A stretch of 54,879 bases of DNA from Nitrospira sp. (GTDB lineage Bacteria > Nitrospirota > Nitrospiria > Nitrospirales > Nitrospiraceae), in the NCBI GenBank assembly GCA_024330965.1, contig JANDJL010000020.1, forward strand, positions 1 through 54,879, written 5' to 3'. Under the pieces are notes generated by a model, which worked only from the letters and a program-made list of their open reading frames with translations, made no database searches and was not told the origin of the DNA. This document shows positions 18,568 through 27,717 of this stretch, piece by piece. Made by a program: the position numbers and the translations under genes. Within the stretch, counting starts at the first letter, position 1; every line of letters starts with the position of its first letter.

Positions 18568-19521
18568 TCAATTCGTCGCTTCGATTTCCGCCAACACTTT
18601 GTGCGTCTTGATCAATCCCGGGACATGCGCGTCTTGAACGCCGATCCCCAATAACCGCCCGCCCTTATCTTCCAGTCTGATCGCAAGCGAACAATCCGCG
18701 GAAGACGGCCAGGGTTCCGACTGAAAGATGGCGCCACCATGCAACACGATCCGAGCCTGTTCATCGGTCACCACCATCGACGGCAAGCGCGCCAACGCCT
18801 GACTCATCGTTAACAGACGCTCATGGATCGTTCCACTCTCCACCTCGGCAACGATCTGCCGCATCGTCGCCGCTTGCGTAACGGACCACGGACCGACACC
18901 GAGCCGCTCAAGCGCAAGGAGGTGCCCGCCGACGCCCAGCGCACGCCCGATGTCAGCACAGAGCGTGCGGATATAGGTCCCCTTTGAGCAGACGATGCGC
19001 AGCGTGATATCCCGACCGTCGACAGCAAGAACATCCAGCGCATGAACGACAATCGTCCGCTCAGGCCGTTCTACCGTCTTGCCAGCCCGTGCGGCTTTGT
19101 AGAGCGGTCGCCCTCCGACTTTGACCGCCGAATACATTGGTGGCACTTGACGCTGCGGGCCACGAAAGTCTGCGATCACCTCACGAATGGCCGTTTCGCT
19201 GACCGTAACGGCGTCGATGCGGGCAAGAACCCGACCGGTTGCGTCCTCGGTATCGGTGGATTCCCCCAGCCGAAGAACCGCCCGATATTCTTTATCCCAA
19301 CCAACGACATATTCGGCAACCCTGGTGGCACGCCCTATCAGCACTGGTAGAACGCCCGTGGCGGCCGGATCCAATGTTCCCGCATGGCCGACCTTGACGC
19401 CCCCTAACAGCCCTCGCACTTTGGCGACGACGTCATGAGACGTCCACCCTGCCTCTTTGTTCACAAGGAGGATACCGTCCAGAGAGACGGTATGCCGACC
19501 CCTATGTATCGAGGCGATCAT
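18568..19521 (-). CDS. truB: tRNA pseudouridine-55 synthase
   Basis: Makes pseudouridine 55 in the T loop of tRNAs. The 317-residue protein has the TruB start GILLVNKEAGWTSHD, the catalytic-Asp motif HAGTLDPAATGVLP and GTYIRTLCADIGRALG. A PUA-like C-terminal region is present. The ATG at 19521 is three bases from the rbfA stop, so the two are translationally coupled; no in-frame alternative start is closer to the family start. Confidence 0.96.
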   Translation of the reverse strand: MIASIHRGRHTVSLDGILLVNKEAGWTSHDVVAKVRGLLGGVKVGHAGTLDPAATGVLPVLIGRATRVAEYVVGWDKEYRAVLRLGESTDTEDATGRVLARIDAVTVSETAIREVIADFRGPQRQVPPMYSAVKVGGRPLYKAARAGKTVERPERTIVVHALDVLAVDGRDITLRIVCSKGTYIRTLCADIGRALGVGGHLLALERLGVGPWSVTQAATMRQIVAEVESGTIHERLLTMSQALARLPSMVVTDEQARIVLHGGAIFQSEPWPSSADCSLAIRLEDKGGRLLGIGVQDAHVPGLIKTHKVLAEIEATN

Positions 19522-19524
19522 GGA

Positions 19525-19938
19525 CTAGGATTCCGACGTCGTGACATCAGGAAGTGGAGAGGAAGTCGGCACCGTGTCGCTTGTTTGACCTTCCTGCAAG
19601 GTGTCCAGCAGTTGCAAGATGCGATCGCCTCGTTTCCCGCTGATATCTTTCCTGAAAATCACTTCGGGAAGATACCGCAACGTCAGACGTCTGCCCAATT
19701 CGGACCTGACGAACCCGCTCGCATTCGACAAGCCGGCAAAGATTTTTTCTTCGGCCTCCCCTGTTTCCATCGTCGTCACGAAGACGCGGGCAATGCGCAG
19801 ATCCGCCGTCATTTCGACGCCGGTCACCGTCACGAACCGGACTCGCGGATCCTTGATTTTTCGCATGAGAATATCGGCCACTTCGATCCGAATTTGATCC
19901 GCCACCCGCTCCGCCCTCTTGTAGGCCGTTTTGGACAT
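19525..19938 (-). CDS. rbfA: 30S ribosome-binding factor A
   Basis: A KH-type cold-shock assembly factor that binds immature 30S subunits. The 137-residue product begins RAERVADQIRIEVADIL and includes DPRVRFVTVTGVEMTADLR, followed by VFVTTME; a Ser/Thr/Pro-rich tail of about 20 residues follows. It lies between the DUF503 gene and truB in the standard nusA-infB operon order. Confidence 0.95.
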   Translation of the reverse strand: MSKTAYKRAERVADQIRIEVADILMRKIKDPRVRFVTVTGVEMTADLRIARVFVTTMETGEAEEKIFAGLSNASGFVRSELGRRLTLRYLPEVIFRKDISGKRGDRILQLLDTLQEGQTSDTVPTSSPLPDVTTSES

Positions 19939-19995
19939 TGTGCAGCGATCTCGTAATGGACCATTCCGACCCGGTCATCATGCAACTGCTTAGAG

Positions 19996-20277
19996 CTAGA
20001 GGACTTCGACCTGCGCGCGAACCACCTCGACGACAGGCACGCCCTTAATGACGTTCAACGCCTGCTCCAATACGCTGTTCGCGTGACCGCTTTCATTCGA
20101 CACACAGGCCATGGCCAACACCGCCTTTTGCCAGAGATCCTGACCGTCCACTTCGGCAACGGAGACGTTGAACGTTCCGCGCAGACGATCCTTCAGGCTC
20201 TGCAACACTTGCCGTTTATCCTTGAGCGACCGACTTTCGGCCAAGAAGAGTTCAACGGTGCAGAGCCCCACCACCAT
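19996..20277 (-). CDS. DUF503 (YlxP-like) protein
   Basis: A 93-residue protein with the family start MVVGLCTVELFLAESRSLKDK and the SVAEVDGQDLWQKAVLAMA core. DUF503/YlxP proteins are small and are found between infB and rbfA in many bacteria, which suggests a role in ribosome assembly or translation, but the biochemical function is not established. It starts 17 bases after infB. Confidence 0.9.
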   Translation of the reverse strand: MVVGLCTVELFLAESRSLKDKRQVLQSLKDRLRGTFNVSVAEVDGQDLWQKAVLAMACVSNESGHANSVLEQALNVIKGVPVVEVVRAQVEVL

Positions 20278-20294
20278 GTGCGTTCCGTATCGAC

Positions 20295-22889
20295 TCAGAG
20301 TTTGGCGGCGATCTTGTCGATAGCAAACGCTTCGATGATGTCGCCGACCTTCACGTCGTTGAAGTTTTCAACGCTGAGGCCGCACTCGTATCCCTGCTGG
20401 ACCTCGCGCACGTCGTCCTTGAACCGCCGCAACGACCCCAACTTGCCTTGATACACCACAACATTATCCCTGATGACGCGCACGCCGGCGCTGGCCCGCG
20501 ATATCGTTCCCTCGAGCACGTAGCAACCGGCCACCGTACCGACCTTCTGAATCGTAAACACTTGGCGGACTTCGGCCCGTCCCAGGGTTCGTTCTTTCAA
20601 CGTCGGCTCGAGCAACCCTTCCATCGCCGCTTTCACATCGGCAATCGCATCGTAGATGATCGTGTAGAGCCTGATGTCGACCCCCTGCTGCTCAGCCAAC
20701 GCGGCGGCCTTGGGATCCGGCCTCACGTTGAAGCCGATGATCACGGCGCGGGAAGCGGCAGCCAACAGCACGTCGGACTCCATGATCCCTCCCACCCCGT
20801 TGTGGATGACGCGCAGCTTGACGGCGTCCGTCGAAAGCTTTTCCACTGCCCCCGCCAACGCCTCCGAGGATCCCTGCACGTCGGCCTTGATGACGAGGGC
20901 CAGTTCCTTGACCGCCCCCTCCTGAATTTTCGCGAAGAGATCGTCGAGCGACACCTTGGCGGGGCCGGCCAACTCGGCAGCCTTCCGTTTCTGGGCCCTC
21001 TCCTCGGCAATCTGCCTCGCCACCCGTTCATCTGAAACCACCTGGAAAACATCTCCCGCCGAAGGAACTCCCGGAAGTCCTATCACTTCGACCGGAATGG
21101 ACGGACCGGCTTGTTGAATCTTGACTCCTTGGTCATTGATCAAGGCCCGAACTCGTCCGCTGAATGTCCCCACCACGAAAGCATCCCCCACCTTGAGCGT
21201 CCCGTTCTGGACTAAGACAGTTGCAACGGGGCCTCGCCCTCGCTCCATCTTCGCTTCAATGACGGTCCCTTTAGCCTGACGGTAAGGATCGGCTTTGAGT
21301 TCGAGCACCTCCGCCTGCAACAGAATCATTTCAAGCAATGTATCGAGACCGGTTTTCTGTCTGGCTGACACCTCGACCATGATGGTATCGCCGCCCCAAG
21401 CCTCCGGGATCAGCCCATGTTCCGCGAGGGCGTTCTTGACACGTTCGGGGTTTGCCTCCGGCTTATCAATTTTATTGATCGCGACCATCAAGGAAACTCC
21501 TGCGGCCTTCGCATGATGAATCGCCTCGATCGTTTGCGGCATCACGCCATCGTCTGCGGCGACGACCAGCACGACGATGTCGGTCACTCTCGCGCCACGC
21601 GCGCGCATCGCGGTAAACGCTTCGTGGCCGGGGGTATCAAGAAACGTGACCAGTTTGTCGTGCACCGGCACGGTATAGGCGCCGATATGCTGCGTAATCC
21701 CGCCGGCCTCGCCTTCCGCGACCTTCGTCCTCCTGATCGCGTCCAACAACGACGTCTTCCCATGATCGACATGGCCCATGATGGTCACGACGGGAGGACG
21801 CGGCTCAAGTCGTTCGGTTCCGTCGGTTTCGATCGCTTCCTTGAGCAATTCCTCGCCACCCTTTTCAGCGGCCACTTCGATCTTCACACCGCTCTGCTCG
21901 GCAACGATCGAGGCCGCGTCCAGATTCATTGGCTGATTGATAGTGAGCATCTGTCCCATTTCCATCAGTTTTCGAACGACGTCCGCCGGTCTCTGCCCGA
22001 TCAACTCAGCGAATTCTTTGACCGTTATCCCGGGGGCCACCTTGACGCTTTTTTTGCGCGGCTTCGTGATTTCGCCCGGAGCGCTGTGGTGGAGCTGCTT
22101 GGAGCGATCGTCTCGGCGCTGAACGGGAATCGCCCGGAGATCTTGCCAGCGAGCGGCGTCTTCGCGAAATCGAAGGTCTTGCTCGTCGTCTTTTGATCGC
22201 CCGGGCTTGCGCCCTTTTTTTAGTTTGTCCCGCTGTCCTTCGGCTTCGATGGCTTCGAACGCCATGCTCTTTTTTTTGGCCGTCACCGGCTCAAGAGTGA
22301 CCGCCGCGCTTAACGGCATGGCGCCCGTCGGCTTGGCGGCAATGGGCTCCGCAGGCGGCGCAACCGGTTGAGGCGGAGGCGACGCTCCAGGCATCGGCAC
22401 TGGGGTCTCGGCTTCCACAGGTAAAACGGGAGCACTCCGCTCAATGTCCGACGGAATCGGGGGAACCGGCGGGGGATGGGAAACGGCACTGGAGGGAGCC
22501 TGAGAAACCGTCACGGAAGCCGCGGCTGTCGATGCAAAATCTGGCGTAGGGGGAGATGGAGCGAGACGCTCCGTCGGCTCTTCCTCTTTCTTACGCTTGA
22601 TCAGAATGCGCCGCTTCTCCGGCTTGGCCGACTGCTCGGCAGTCGAGCTTTTCATGGCCTCCACTCTGATGGAGTCATGGTCATGAGCCGCTCTTCCTCC
22701 CTGCCCTGAACCAGGCCGCCCCTCTTCTTTGGATACCGGGAGAAATTTGTCCAGCACCTTCTGCACATCACTGTCATCGAGCGTGCTGCTGTGGGAGGCA
22801 ACAGTAATCCCCAACTTCCTGAGTTCAGGGAGGAGCGTCTTGTTCTCCATCCCGAGTTTCTTGGCCAGTTCATATACGCGCATACCCAT
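20295..22889 (-). CDS. infB: Translation initiation factor IF-2
   Basis: GTPase that delivers initiator tRNA to the 30S subunit. The 864-residue protein has an N-terminal IF2_N domain ([20 protein letters not shown]), a long Pro/Ala-rich linker (about residues 90-280), then the G domain with [20 protein letters not shown] and NKIDKPEAN, and domains II to IV. It begins 17 bases after nusA; a second Met two codons later is an equally possible start. Confidence 0.97.
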   Translation of the reverse strand: MGMRVYELAKKLGMENKTLLPELRKLGITVASHSSTLDDSDVQKVLDKFLPVSKEEGRPGSGQGGRAAHDHDSIRVEAMKSSTAEQSAKPEKRRILIKRKKEEEPTERLAPSPPTPDFASTAAASVTVSQAPSSAVSHPPPVPPIPSDIERSAPVLPVEAETPVPMPGASPPPQPVAPPAEPIAAKPTGAMPLSAAVTLEPVTAKKKSMAFEAIEAEGQRDKLKKGRKPGRSKDDEQDLRFREDAARWQDLRAIPVQRRDDRSKQLHHSAPGEITKPRKKSVKVAPGITVKEFAELIGQRPADVVRKLMEMGQMLTINQPMNLDAASIVAEQSGVKIEVAAEKGGEELLKEAIETDGTERLEPRPPVVTIMGHVDHGKTSLLDAIRRTKVAEGEAGGITQHIGAYTVPVHDKLVTFLDTPGHEAFTAMRARGARVTDIVVLVVAADDGVMPQTIEAIHHAKAAGVSLMVAINKIDKPEANPERVKNALAEHGLIPEAWGGDTIMVEVSARQKTGLDTLLEMILLQAEVLELKADPYRQAKGTVIEAKMERGRGPVATVLVQNGTLKVGDAFVVGTFSGRVRALINDQGVKIQQAGPSIPVEVIGLPGVPSAGDVFQVVSDERVARQIAEERAQKRKAAELAGPAKVSLDDLFAKIQEGAVKELALVIKADVQGSSEALAGAVEKLSTDAVKLRVIHNGVGGIMESDVLLAAASRAVIIGFNVRPDPKAAALAEQQGVDIRLYTIIYDAIADVKAAMEGLLEPTLKERTLGRAEVRQVFTIQKVGTVAGCYVLEGTISRASAGVRVIRDNVVVYQGKLGSLRRFKDDVREVQQGYECGLSVENFNDVKVGDIIEAFAIDKIAAKL

Positions 22890-22906
22890 CGGAGAATCCC
22901 GTCTTC

Positions 22907-24064
22907 CTAAATACTTGAGACCTCGTCGGCTTCAGCCCTGGCCGCTCGTCGCGCTTCTTCCTGCAACCGTTGAGCTTCAGCCTCCTCCGCCAGTGCGGCT
23001 TTGATTTCTTTATCCCGCTCCACTTTTTCTTTTTCATATTCCGTTGCGCTGATGATGTCGATCTTCCATCCCGTCAATCTTGCCGCCAGCCGGACATTCT
23101 GCCCGTTTTTCCCGATGGCCAAAGAAAGCTGCGAATCGGCCGCGACGACCAGCGCCGATTTCTTCTCTTCGTCGATACCGACCTTTTCAATCGTCGCCGG
23201 GTTCAACGCTTCCGCAATGAACACCCGCGGATCCTGCGTCCAGGTGATGATGTCGATTTTTTCGCCGCGCAGTTCTCGGACCACAGCCTGCACCCGCGAT
23301 CCCTTAACACCGACACAGGCCCCCACCGGATCAACTCCCTTCTCTCGCGACACGACGGCAATCTTGGTGCGATCACCAGGCTCTCGAACAACCGCCTTGA
23401 TCTCGATGATCTTCTCCATGATCTCCGGCACCTCAAGTTCGAACAATTTCGCGACGAATTGCGGGTGACTACGGGATAAAATGACCTGAACGTCCTTCGG
23501 CGTGCGACGCACTTCGAGCAGCAAGGCTTTAATTCGATCACCTCGGCGATACGTTTCTCGTGGAATTTGCTCCTGGATCGGGAGGATCGCCTCCGTCTTT
23601 CCGAGATCAACGATATAATTCCGTCGTTCCATGCCCAGAATGACGCCGTTCACCAGATCTCCCTGGCGGGTCGAGTATTCCTTTTGGACAGCCTCCCATT
23701 CCGCTTCGCGGACCTTTTGGAAGATGACCTGTTTGGCGGTTTGCGCCGCAATCCGTCCCAGCTCGTTCATTTCGATCAACGATCCAATTTCATCGCCAAT
23801 CTCGGCATCCGCGTCATACTGGCGGGCTTCCGCCAACGAAATCTCCGCCTTCGGGTTGGTAACCTGATCGACGATGACTTTTTTGGAAACGACGGAGATT
23901 TCTCCCGTTTTGGGATCGATTTCGACCTGAATGTTCTCCGCCTGGCCGAACCGTTTCTTGGCCGCCGTCTGTAAGGCGGACTCGATGGCCCCGATCACCC
24001 GCGCTTTATCGATTCCTTTTTGCCGTCCGATCTCGTCGATCACGGAGATCAGTTCTCGATTCAT
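22907..24064 (-). CDS. nusA: Transcription termination/antitermination factor NusA
   Basis: RNA polymerase-binding factor for pausing, termination and antitermination. The 385 residues comprise the N-terminal polymerase-binding domain, an S1 domain (about 135-200), and two KH domains with [18 protein letters not shown] and [18 protein letters not shown]. It ends in a charged Glu/Ala/Arg-rich tail rather than the acidic repeats found in E. coli, the short form common outside gammaproteobacteria. Confidence 0.96.
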   Translation of the reverse strand: MNRELISVIDEIGRQKGIDKARVIGAIESALQTAAKKRFGQAENIQVEIDPKTGEISVVSKKVIVDQVTNPKAEISLAEARQYDADAEIGDEIGSLIEMNELGRIAAQTAKQVIFQKVREAEWEAVQKEYSTRQGDLVNGVILGMERRNYIVDLGKTEAILPIQEQIPRETYRRGDRIKALLLEVRRTPKDVQVILSRSHPQFVAKLFELEVPEIMEKIIEIKAVVREPGDRTKIAVVSREKGVDPVGACVGVKGSRVQAVVRELRGEKIDIITWTQDPRVFIAEALNPATIEKVGIDEEKKSALVVAADSQLSLAIGKNGQNVRLAARLTGWKIDIISATEYEKEKVERDKEIKAALAEEAEAQRLQEEARRAARAEADEVSSI

Positions 24065-24115
24065 GCGTCACGCTCCTGCTGTTTGTCGGAGACAGCCGGT
24101 GGACGTACCCTCAGT

Positions 24116-24607
24116 TTAAATTTTGACCACCAGCTTTGCCTCGGCAATGGATTCGCGATCAAGCTTCACTCTCTCTGACTCGTTTCGTCCCCCTGCAACG
24201 GACAAGCACACCCCTTGCTCATTGACTTCTTCCAGCCGACCGATCAGGCGCCATTGACCGTTCAGCGGTTGTCGCAGCTTCAGGCTGATATCTTTCCCGA
24301 TCGCTCTCTGATAGTCCTGAAGGCGCTTGAAGGGCCTATCCAGCCCCGGTGAAGAGACTTCCAATGTATAGGCGTGGGGGATGAGATCGGCTACATCCAG
24401 GGACGGTCCCAATGCCTTATGCGCTCGTTCACAATCTGTGACGGTAACGCCACCCGGCTTATCGATCACGATACGGAGGACGGAGCGAGCCCCCTGTCCT
24501 GCCCACACAACTTCGACTAATTCCAACCCCAACGCCCAAAGAATCGGCGAAACGACGTCTTGCACACGGTCGGCAACCGAATGCGCAACGCGGCTCTTCG
24601 TGCTCAA
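24116..24607 (-). CDS. rimP: Ribosome maturation factor RimP
   Basis: Helps assemble the 30S subunit. The 163-residue protein contains ALGLELVEVVWAGQG, RIVIDKPGGVTVTDCE and YTLEVSSPGLDRPFK, the RimP signatures. The start codon is TTG (24605-24607), supported by an AGGGGAAG ribosome binding site; no in-frame ATG fits the family start. It heads the translation operon that runs to pnp. Confidence 0.94.
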   Translation of the reverse strand: MSTKSRVAHSVADRVQDVVSPILWALGLELVEVVWAGQGARSVLRIVIDKPGGVTVTDCERAHKALGPSLDVADLIPHAYTLEVSSPGLDRPFKRLQDYQRAIGKDISLKLRQPLNGQWRLIGRLEEVNEQGVCLSVAGGRNESERVKLDRESIAEAKLVVKI

Positions 24608-24645
24608 CCAGCTTCCCCTATTTTTGATGGACTACAGGAGCCCAA

Positions 24646-24671
24646 ACAAAAAAGTGGGCCTGAGCCCACTT
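24646..24671 (-). terminator. Intrinsic terminator after the D-amino-acid transaminase gene
   Basis: AAGTGGGC-CTGA-GCCCACTT forms a perfect 8-base stem (24652-24659 and 24664-24671), followed on the minus strand by a T-run beginning TTTTTTGTTT. It separates the 26936-24719 gene group from the rimP operon, whose first codon is only 39 bases further on. Confidence 0.85.
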
Positions 24672-24683
24672 CCAATCGCCTGC

Positions 24684-24712
24684 ACCATACCATGCGTTGC
24701 CCGACAAAGCAA
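24684..24712 (-). promoter_or_regulatory. Weak promoter candidate for the rimP operon
   Basis: TTGCTT (24707-24712) and TATGGT (24684-24689) on the minus strand are 17 bases apart. The predicted start near 24677 is just before the terminator hairpin, so the hairpin would form the 5' end of the message and may be tolerated there. Neither hexamer is strong. Confidence 0.25.
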
Positions 24713-24718
24713 GGGGCG

Positions 24719-25564
24719 TTATCCCGACCCCGTCAGCCGCGCCCACCGGGCTGCAAGCGCCCGAGTGATTGGTCCCGGCCGACCGGTTCCGATGACTCTC
24801 CCGTCGATTTCCACAACCCCCAAAACCTCGATCGTTGTGCCGGTCAAGAACACCTCGTCTGCGGTATACAAGAAATCGACGGGAAAGAATCGTTCTTCGA
24901 CCAAGATCCGCTCCTTCGCGGCCATCGTCAAAACGACTGTTCTGGTCACACCGGACAAGATTCGAGGGCCTTCGGGGGCGGTCACGATGCTCCCGGCCCG
25001 AACCGCCATGACATTGCTGGCCGAGCCTTCCGTCACGAGTCCGTCTTTGACCAGAATCGCCTCGAACACACCGGCTTTCTTGGCCTCTTCGCGAGCCAGC
25101 ACATTGCCGAGCAAATTGATGCTTTTGATGTCGCACCGCCCCCAGCGAAGATCCTCGACCGTACGGGCGGCGACACCGGCGTGTCGTATCGCCGGACTCA
25201 ACGGATGCAGTTCCCGAACCGTCATCACCACGGTGGGCGAAACGTCGGGCGGAAATGCGTGGTCGCGGGGAGCCACCCCTCTCGTGATCTGAATGTACAC
25301 TTTGGCCTCCCGATACCCCGCCAGCTTGACCCCTTCCCTTATCCACTCCATCCACTGTGTTCGTGAGTAGGGTTGTAGAAGAGAGAGCTCTTTGGCGCTT
25401 CGACTGAGCCGTTCAAGATGCGCATCGAGCTCAAACGGCACGCCTCGGTAGGTTCTGATAACCTCATAGACACCGTCACCGAACTGAAACCCCCTGTCAT
25501 CAATAGAAACGGTGGCTTCCGCCCATGGAACGAATCGACCGTTGATGAAGGCAATATCCGGCAT
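24719..25564 (-). CDS. dat: D-amino-acid transaminase-like class IV aminotransferase
   Basis: A 281-residue fold-type IV PLP enzyme. Signatures are DRGFQFGDGVYEVIRTY, YIQITRGVAPRDHAFP, the cofactor lysine Lys147 in CDIKSINLLGNVLA and TEGSASNVMAV. The QITRG.xPR.H.FP string is more like Bacillus D-alanine transaminase than IlvE, so it probably makes D-glutamate or D-alanine for peptidoglycan; a branched-chain or aminodeoxychorismate role is less likely. The start at 25564 is five bases after the stop of the inhibitor gene and lacks a strong ribosome binding site, so coupling is likely. Confidence 0.85.
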   Translation of the reverse strand: MPDIAFINGRFVPWAEATVSIDDRGFQFGDGVYEVIRTYRGVPFELDAHLERLSRSAKELSLLQPYSRTQWMEWIREGVKLAGYREAKVYIQITRGVAPRDHAFPPDVSPTVVMTVRELHPLSPAIRHAGVAARTVEDLRWGRCDIKSINLLGNVLAREEAKKAGVFEAILVKDGLVTEGSASNVMAVRAGSIVTAPEGPRILSGVTRTVVLTMAAKERILVEERFFPVDFLYTADEVFLTGTTIEVLGVVEIDGRVIGTGRPGPITRALAARWARLTGSG

Positions 25565-25569
25565 ACGGC

Positions 25570-25968
25570 TCAGCAACCCGATGGACTCGCCGATGGACTC
25601 GCCGATGAACTCGTCGCTTCGATCTGAAACACCCGACGATCCTCTGCGGTGAATTTCCATCCCATGCGTTTCTCGAACACGAGGCGGTGCGTCCCGGGTG
25701 TCACCACCTTGAATTCGAAAACACGCTGCCCGTTTTCTACGGCGTTGTTGCTGGCGATGCGAAGAAACTCGTCGCCGAGCAAGACCAGATGCTTTGCATC
25801 ATAGGACGGGACCCAGAGCTCGCCTCTGGTTCGATCTTCCCACAAACGAATGACAAACGGATGGCCGACCGTCGTCGTCAGTGAACGGATGTCATGGGCA
25901 TCTGCGGAGAGAGGAATGAAGTCTGGCTTTGACGAAGTCACGTGCTCTGCGTTTGATCTTTCTATCAA
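25570..25968 (-). CDS. Chagasin-like (I42) cysteine peptidase inhibitor domain protein
   Basis: A small protein of about 132 residues. GHPFVIRLWEDRTRGELW and the C-terminal LVFEKRMGWKFTAEDRRVF correspond to the inhibitory loops of the chagasin/I42 family (usually NPTTGYSW and RPWE). No signal peptide is visible with the TTG start used (25966-25968); the stop-free frame extends only about 40 bases further up, so the true start is uncertain. The C-terminus ASPSASPSG is produced by a 12-base tandem repeat. Neighbours are the Rieske gene upstream and dat downstream. Confidence 0.6.
   Translation of the reverse strand: MIERSNAEHVTSSKPDFIPLSADAHDIRSLTTTVGHPFVIRLWEDRTRGELWVPSYDAKHLVLLGDEFLRIASNNAVENGQRVFEFKVVTPGTHRLVFEKRMGWKFTAEDRRVFQIEATSSSASPSASPSGC
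25578..25613. repeat. 12-base tandem repeat, three units
   Basis: CCGATGGACTCG occurs at 25578-25589 and 25590-25601, and once more with one change at 25602-25613. It encodes the repeated Ser-Pro-Ser-Ala tail of the inhibitor protein and ends only 14 bases from the dat start codon. Such units expand and contract by replication slippage without breaking the frame. Confidence 0.9.
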
Positions 25969-26007
25969 ATACTCTGGAAGGGGAACGGATGCTGTGTTTA
26001 CTTCGTT

Positions 26008-26325
26008 TCAGATCTTGCGCCGAGGCCCCACCAAAATGTCCGTTCCGTCCACGCGGGTTTCATAACTGCCGACGCAGTAACCTCCGCCGTCCGTCCCTTG
26101 TCCGTTTCTGACATCAAACGCAAGATCATGCCACGGGCAGGAGACCACAAACCCTTTCAGCCTGCCTTCCACCAACGGTCCGCCTTCATGGGGACAACTG
26201 TTGTGAATCGCATAATACTTGCCGTTAATATTAAACAGCGCAATGGGCCGTGCGTTGACCATGACCACCTTTGATTGTCCGGGGGGCAGTTCGTCAACAT
26301 GCGCCACTTTTTGAAATCCCTCCAT
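26008..26325 (-). CDS. Rieske [2Fe-2S] ferredoxin
   Basis: A 105-residue stand-alone Rieske protein. The cluster ligands are Cys44 and His46 in SCPHEGG and Cys63 and His66 in SCPWHD. No membrane segment or signal peptide is present, so it is a soluble cytoplasmic electron carrier of the NirD or dioxygenase-ferredoxin type. The start at 26325 is chosen for its GGAGAGGT ribosome binding site; an upstream in-frame Met would add 21 residues unlike the family. Its partner is not evident from the neighbours. Confidence 0.9.
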   Translation of the reverse strand: MEGFQKVAHVDELPPGQSKVVMVNARPIALFNINGKYYAIHNSCPHEGGPLVEGRLKGFVVSCPWHDLAFDVRNGQGTDGGGYCVGSYETRVDGTDILVGPRRKI

Positions 26326-26420
26326 ACCGACCTCTCCGCATCGTTTCATGGACATCGCAACCTTCAGAATCCGCAGAATCCGACTCAATCGTTCGCGCGC
26401 CCCATGCCCCGCATGGTTCG

Positions 26421-26936
26421 TTACATACGAAGTGAATACTTGAGTTCGTCATTCTGCGCAACCCCTGCTCTTTTGAGGAATCCGGACTCGGCCTGAATAA
26501 CGTAACGGGCGGCGGCCGGAGGGGGACCATAAAGAGGGCAGGGATCCTGCGAGCAAGGTTCGGCATGTTCCAACATGTGCACAACGTGACGGCTTTCATC
26601 AACCCATAGAATGTCGACGGGGAAACGATACTCTTTGGTTCGTACTCGATGAAGGCCGCTTTCTTCAAAGATATAGAGCATCCCACCGTTCGGAGGCAAC
26701 TCGTCCCGGAACGCCAGTCCGAACAGAAGCTTCTCCGGCGTATCCGCGACTTCGGCTTCCAACTCGACTCCGCTGGGGAATCGGACGACAATCACGCTGG
26801 ATTCTTTTCTCTCCCCGACAAACACGGAGAGGCTCATCATGAGGACGGCAAGCAACACCATCATGACAATTCGGTTTTTAGATTGTCCTTGGCTGCCCGG
26901 TGAAGTGTCCTTCGCCTGTGTCACGGTAGCACTCAT
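26421..26936 (-). CDS. DUF192 exported protein
   Basis: The 171-residue protein has an N-terminal membrane or signal segment (about residues 23-40) and a DUF192 domain with ELEAEVADTPEKLLFGLAFR, GGMLYIFEE and FPVDILWVDE. DUF192 proteins are small beta-barrel-like exported proteins with no settled function. It is the first gene of the minus-strand group that ends with dat; a 95-base gap separates it from the Rieske gene. Confidence 0.85.
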   Translation of the reverse strand: MSATVTQAKDTSPGSQGQSKNRIVMMVLLAVLMMSLSVFVGERKESSVIVVRFPSGVELEAEVADTPEKLLFGLAFRDELPPNGGMLYIFEESGLHRVRTKEYRFPVDILWVDESRHVVHMLEHAEPCSQDPCPLYGPPPAAARYVIQAESGFLKRAGVAQNDELKYSLRM

Positions 26937-26967
26937 TCTTTTGCTCGCTTATTACGGTGGGCCCAAT

Positions 26968-26994
26968 GGCCTAAGGTCTTCGATGACCTAGGCC
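26968..26994 (+). other. Orphan hairpin with a pyrimidine tail
   Basis: GGCCTAAGGTC pairs with GACCTAGGCC across a six-base loop, with one bulged A. On the plus strand TTCTTTTCCTCTT follows, which looks like a terminator, but no plus-strand gene lies upstream. On the minus strand it would be part of the DUF192 leader. Confidence 0.4.
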
Positions 26995-27014
26995 TTCTTT
27001 TCCTCTTCACTCTG

Positions 27015-27044
27015 TTGACTTGGGAAAGACCCCCAGAATAGAAT
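27015..27044 (+). promoter_or_regulatory. Promoter candidate for the ferredoxin gene
   Basis: TTGACT (27015-27020) and TAGAAT (27039-27044) are separated by 18 bases on the plus strand. The start near 27051 leaves a leader of about 155 bases containing two small direct duplications (GAAACCCGC and GTATGACTATG strings). Confidence 0.5.
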
Positions 27045-27205
27045 GCGCCTCTATTTATGAAACCCGCTTATGAAACCCGCACATAATGCGCACGATGCCT
27101 ATGTATGACTATGTGTATGACTATGATTGGGGCAGCGCAATCTTGTCAATATCATTGGGGTAATATCGTCTTGCTGGCTTTTGAAGCGAGGAGGAGGCGC
27201 GGATC

Positions 27206-27553
27206 ATGGCACTGTTGATTACCGATGAATGTATCTCTTGCGGGGCGTGCTTGCCGGAATGCCCCAATGAAGCGATTTTTGAAACAAGAAGTGACGCCGA
27301 AAGCAAAGGCTATCACGTCGGTGACGGGCAAGGCGTCGGAGACAACATTTACGTCATAACTCACGAGCGATGTACCGAGTGTGTTGGTCATTTCGACGAG
27401 CCCCAGTGTGCCGCCGTCTGTCCAGTTGACAACTGTTGCATTCCCGACCCGGCTTATCCCGAAACAACGGAAGCTCTTCTTGAAAAAGCTAAGCGATTGA
27501 ACCCGGATAAGGAGATTGACCCAGCGAAAGTGTGGAGCGGGGTGAGGAACTGA
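27206..27553 (+). CDS. YfhL-like 2[4Fe-4S] ferredoxin
   Basis: A 115-residue ferredoxin. Cluster 1 ligands are Cys9, Cys12, Cys15 and Cys19 (CISCGACLPECP); the second motif has Cys56, Cys59, Cys68 and Cys72 with extra Cys77 and Cys78 (CTECVGHFDEPQCAAVCP). The eight-residue insertion between the second and third Cys of that motif is typical of the YfhL/Alvin-type low-potential ferredoxins. An insertion between the motifs (about residues 26-48) is longer than usual. AGGAGGAGGCGC precedes the ATG. It probably carries low-potential electrons, for example toward reductive TCA enzymes known in Nitrospira; that link is inference. Confidence 0.92.
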   Translation: MALLITDECISCGACLPECPNEAIFETRSDAESKGYHVGDGQGVGDNIYVITHERCTECVGHFDEPQCAAVCPVDNCCIPDPAYPETTEALLEKAKRLNPDKEIDPAKVWSGVRN

Positions 27554-27617
27554 CCGCGTTTCTCCTCCTGTGCTTGCCCAAGGTTCTTCTTTCTGCGTTT
27601 TGACTCCTGGTTCTCCC

Positions 27618-27655
27618 AAAAAACACGGCCTCAAGAGAACTCTCTTGAGGCCGTG
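27618..27655 (-). terminator. Intrinsic terminator after the cupredoxin gene
   Basis: A perfect 14-base stem (27624-27637 with 27642-27655) and an AACT loop is followed on the minus strand by six T. It ends the cupredoxin message about 60 bases after its stop and could also serve the convergent ferredoxin, which ends at 27553. Confidence 0.9.
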
Positions 27656-27717
27656 AACCATACTCCTCAAACCTGACACCTTACTGAATCTTCGTGACTC
27701 GCAACTCCCTCGATACG

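Noticed and set aside
25578..25613. CRISPR-like array
   Set aside because: Units are 12 bases, contiguous without spacers and inside a coding frame; there are no cas genes.
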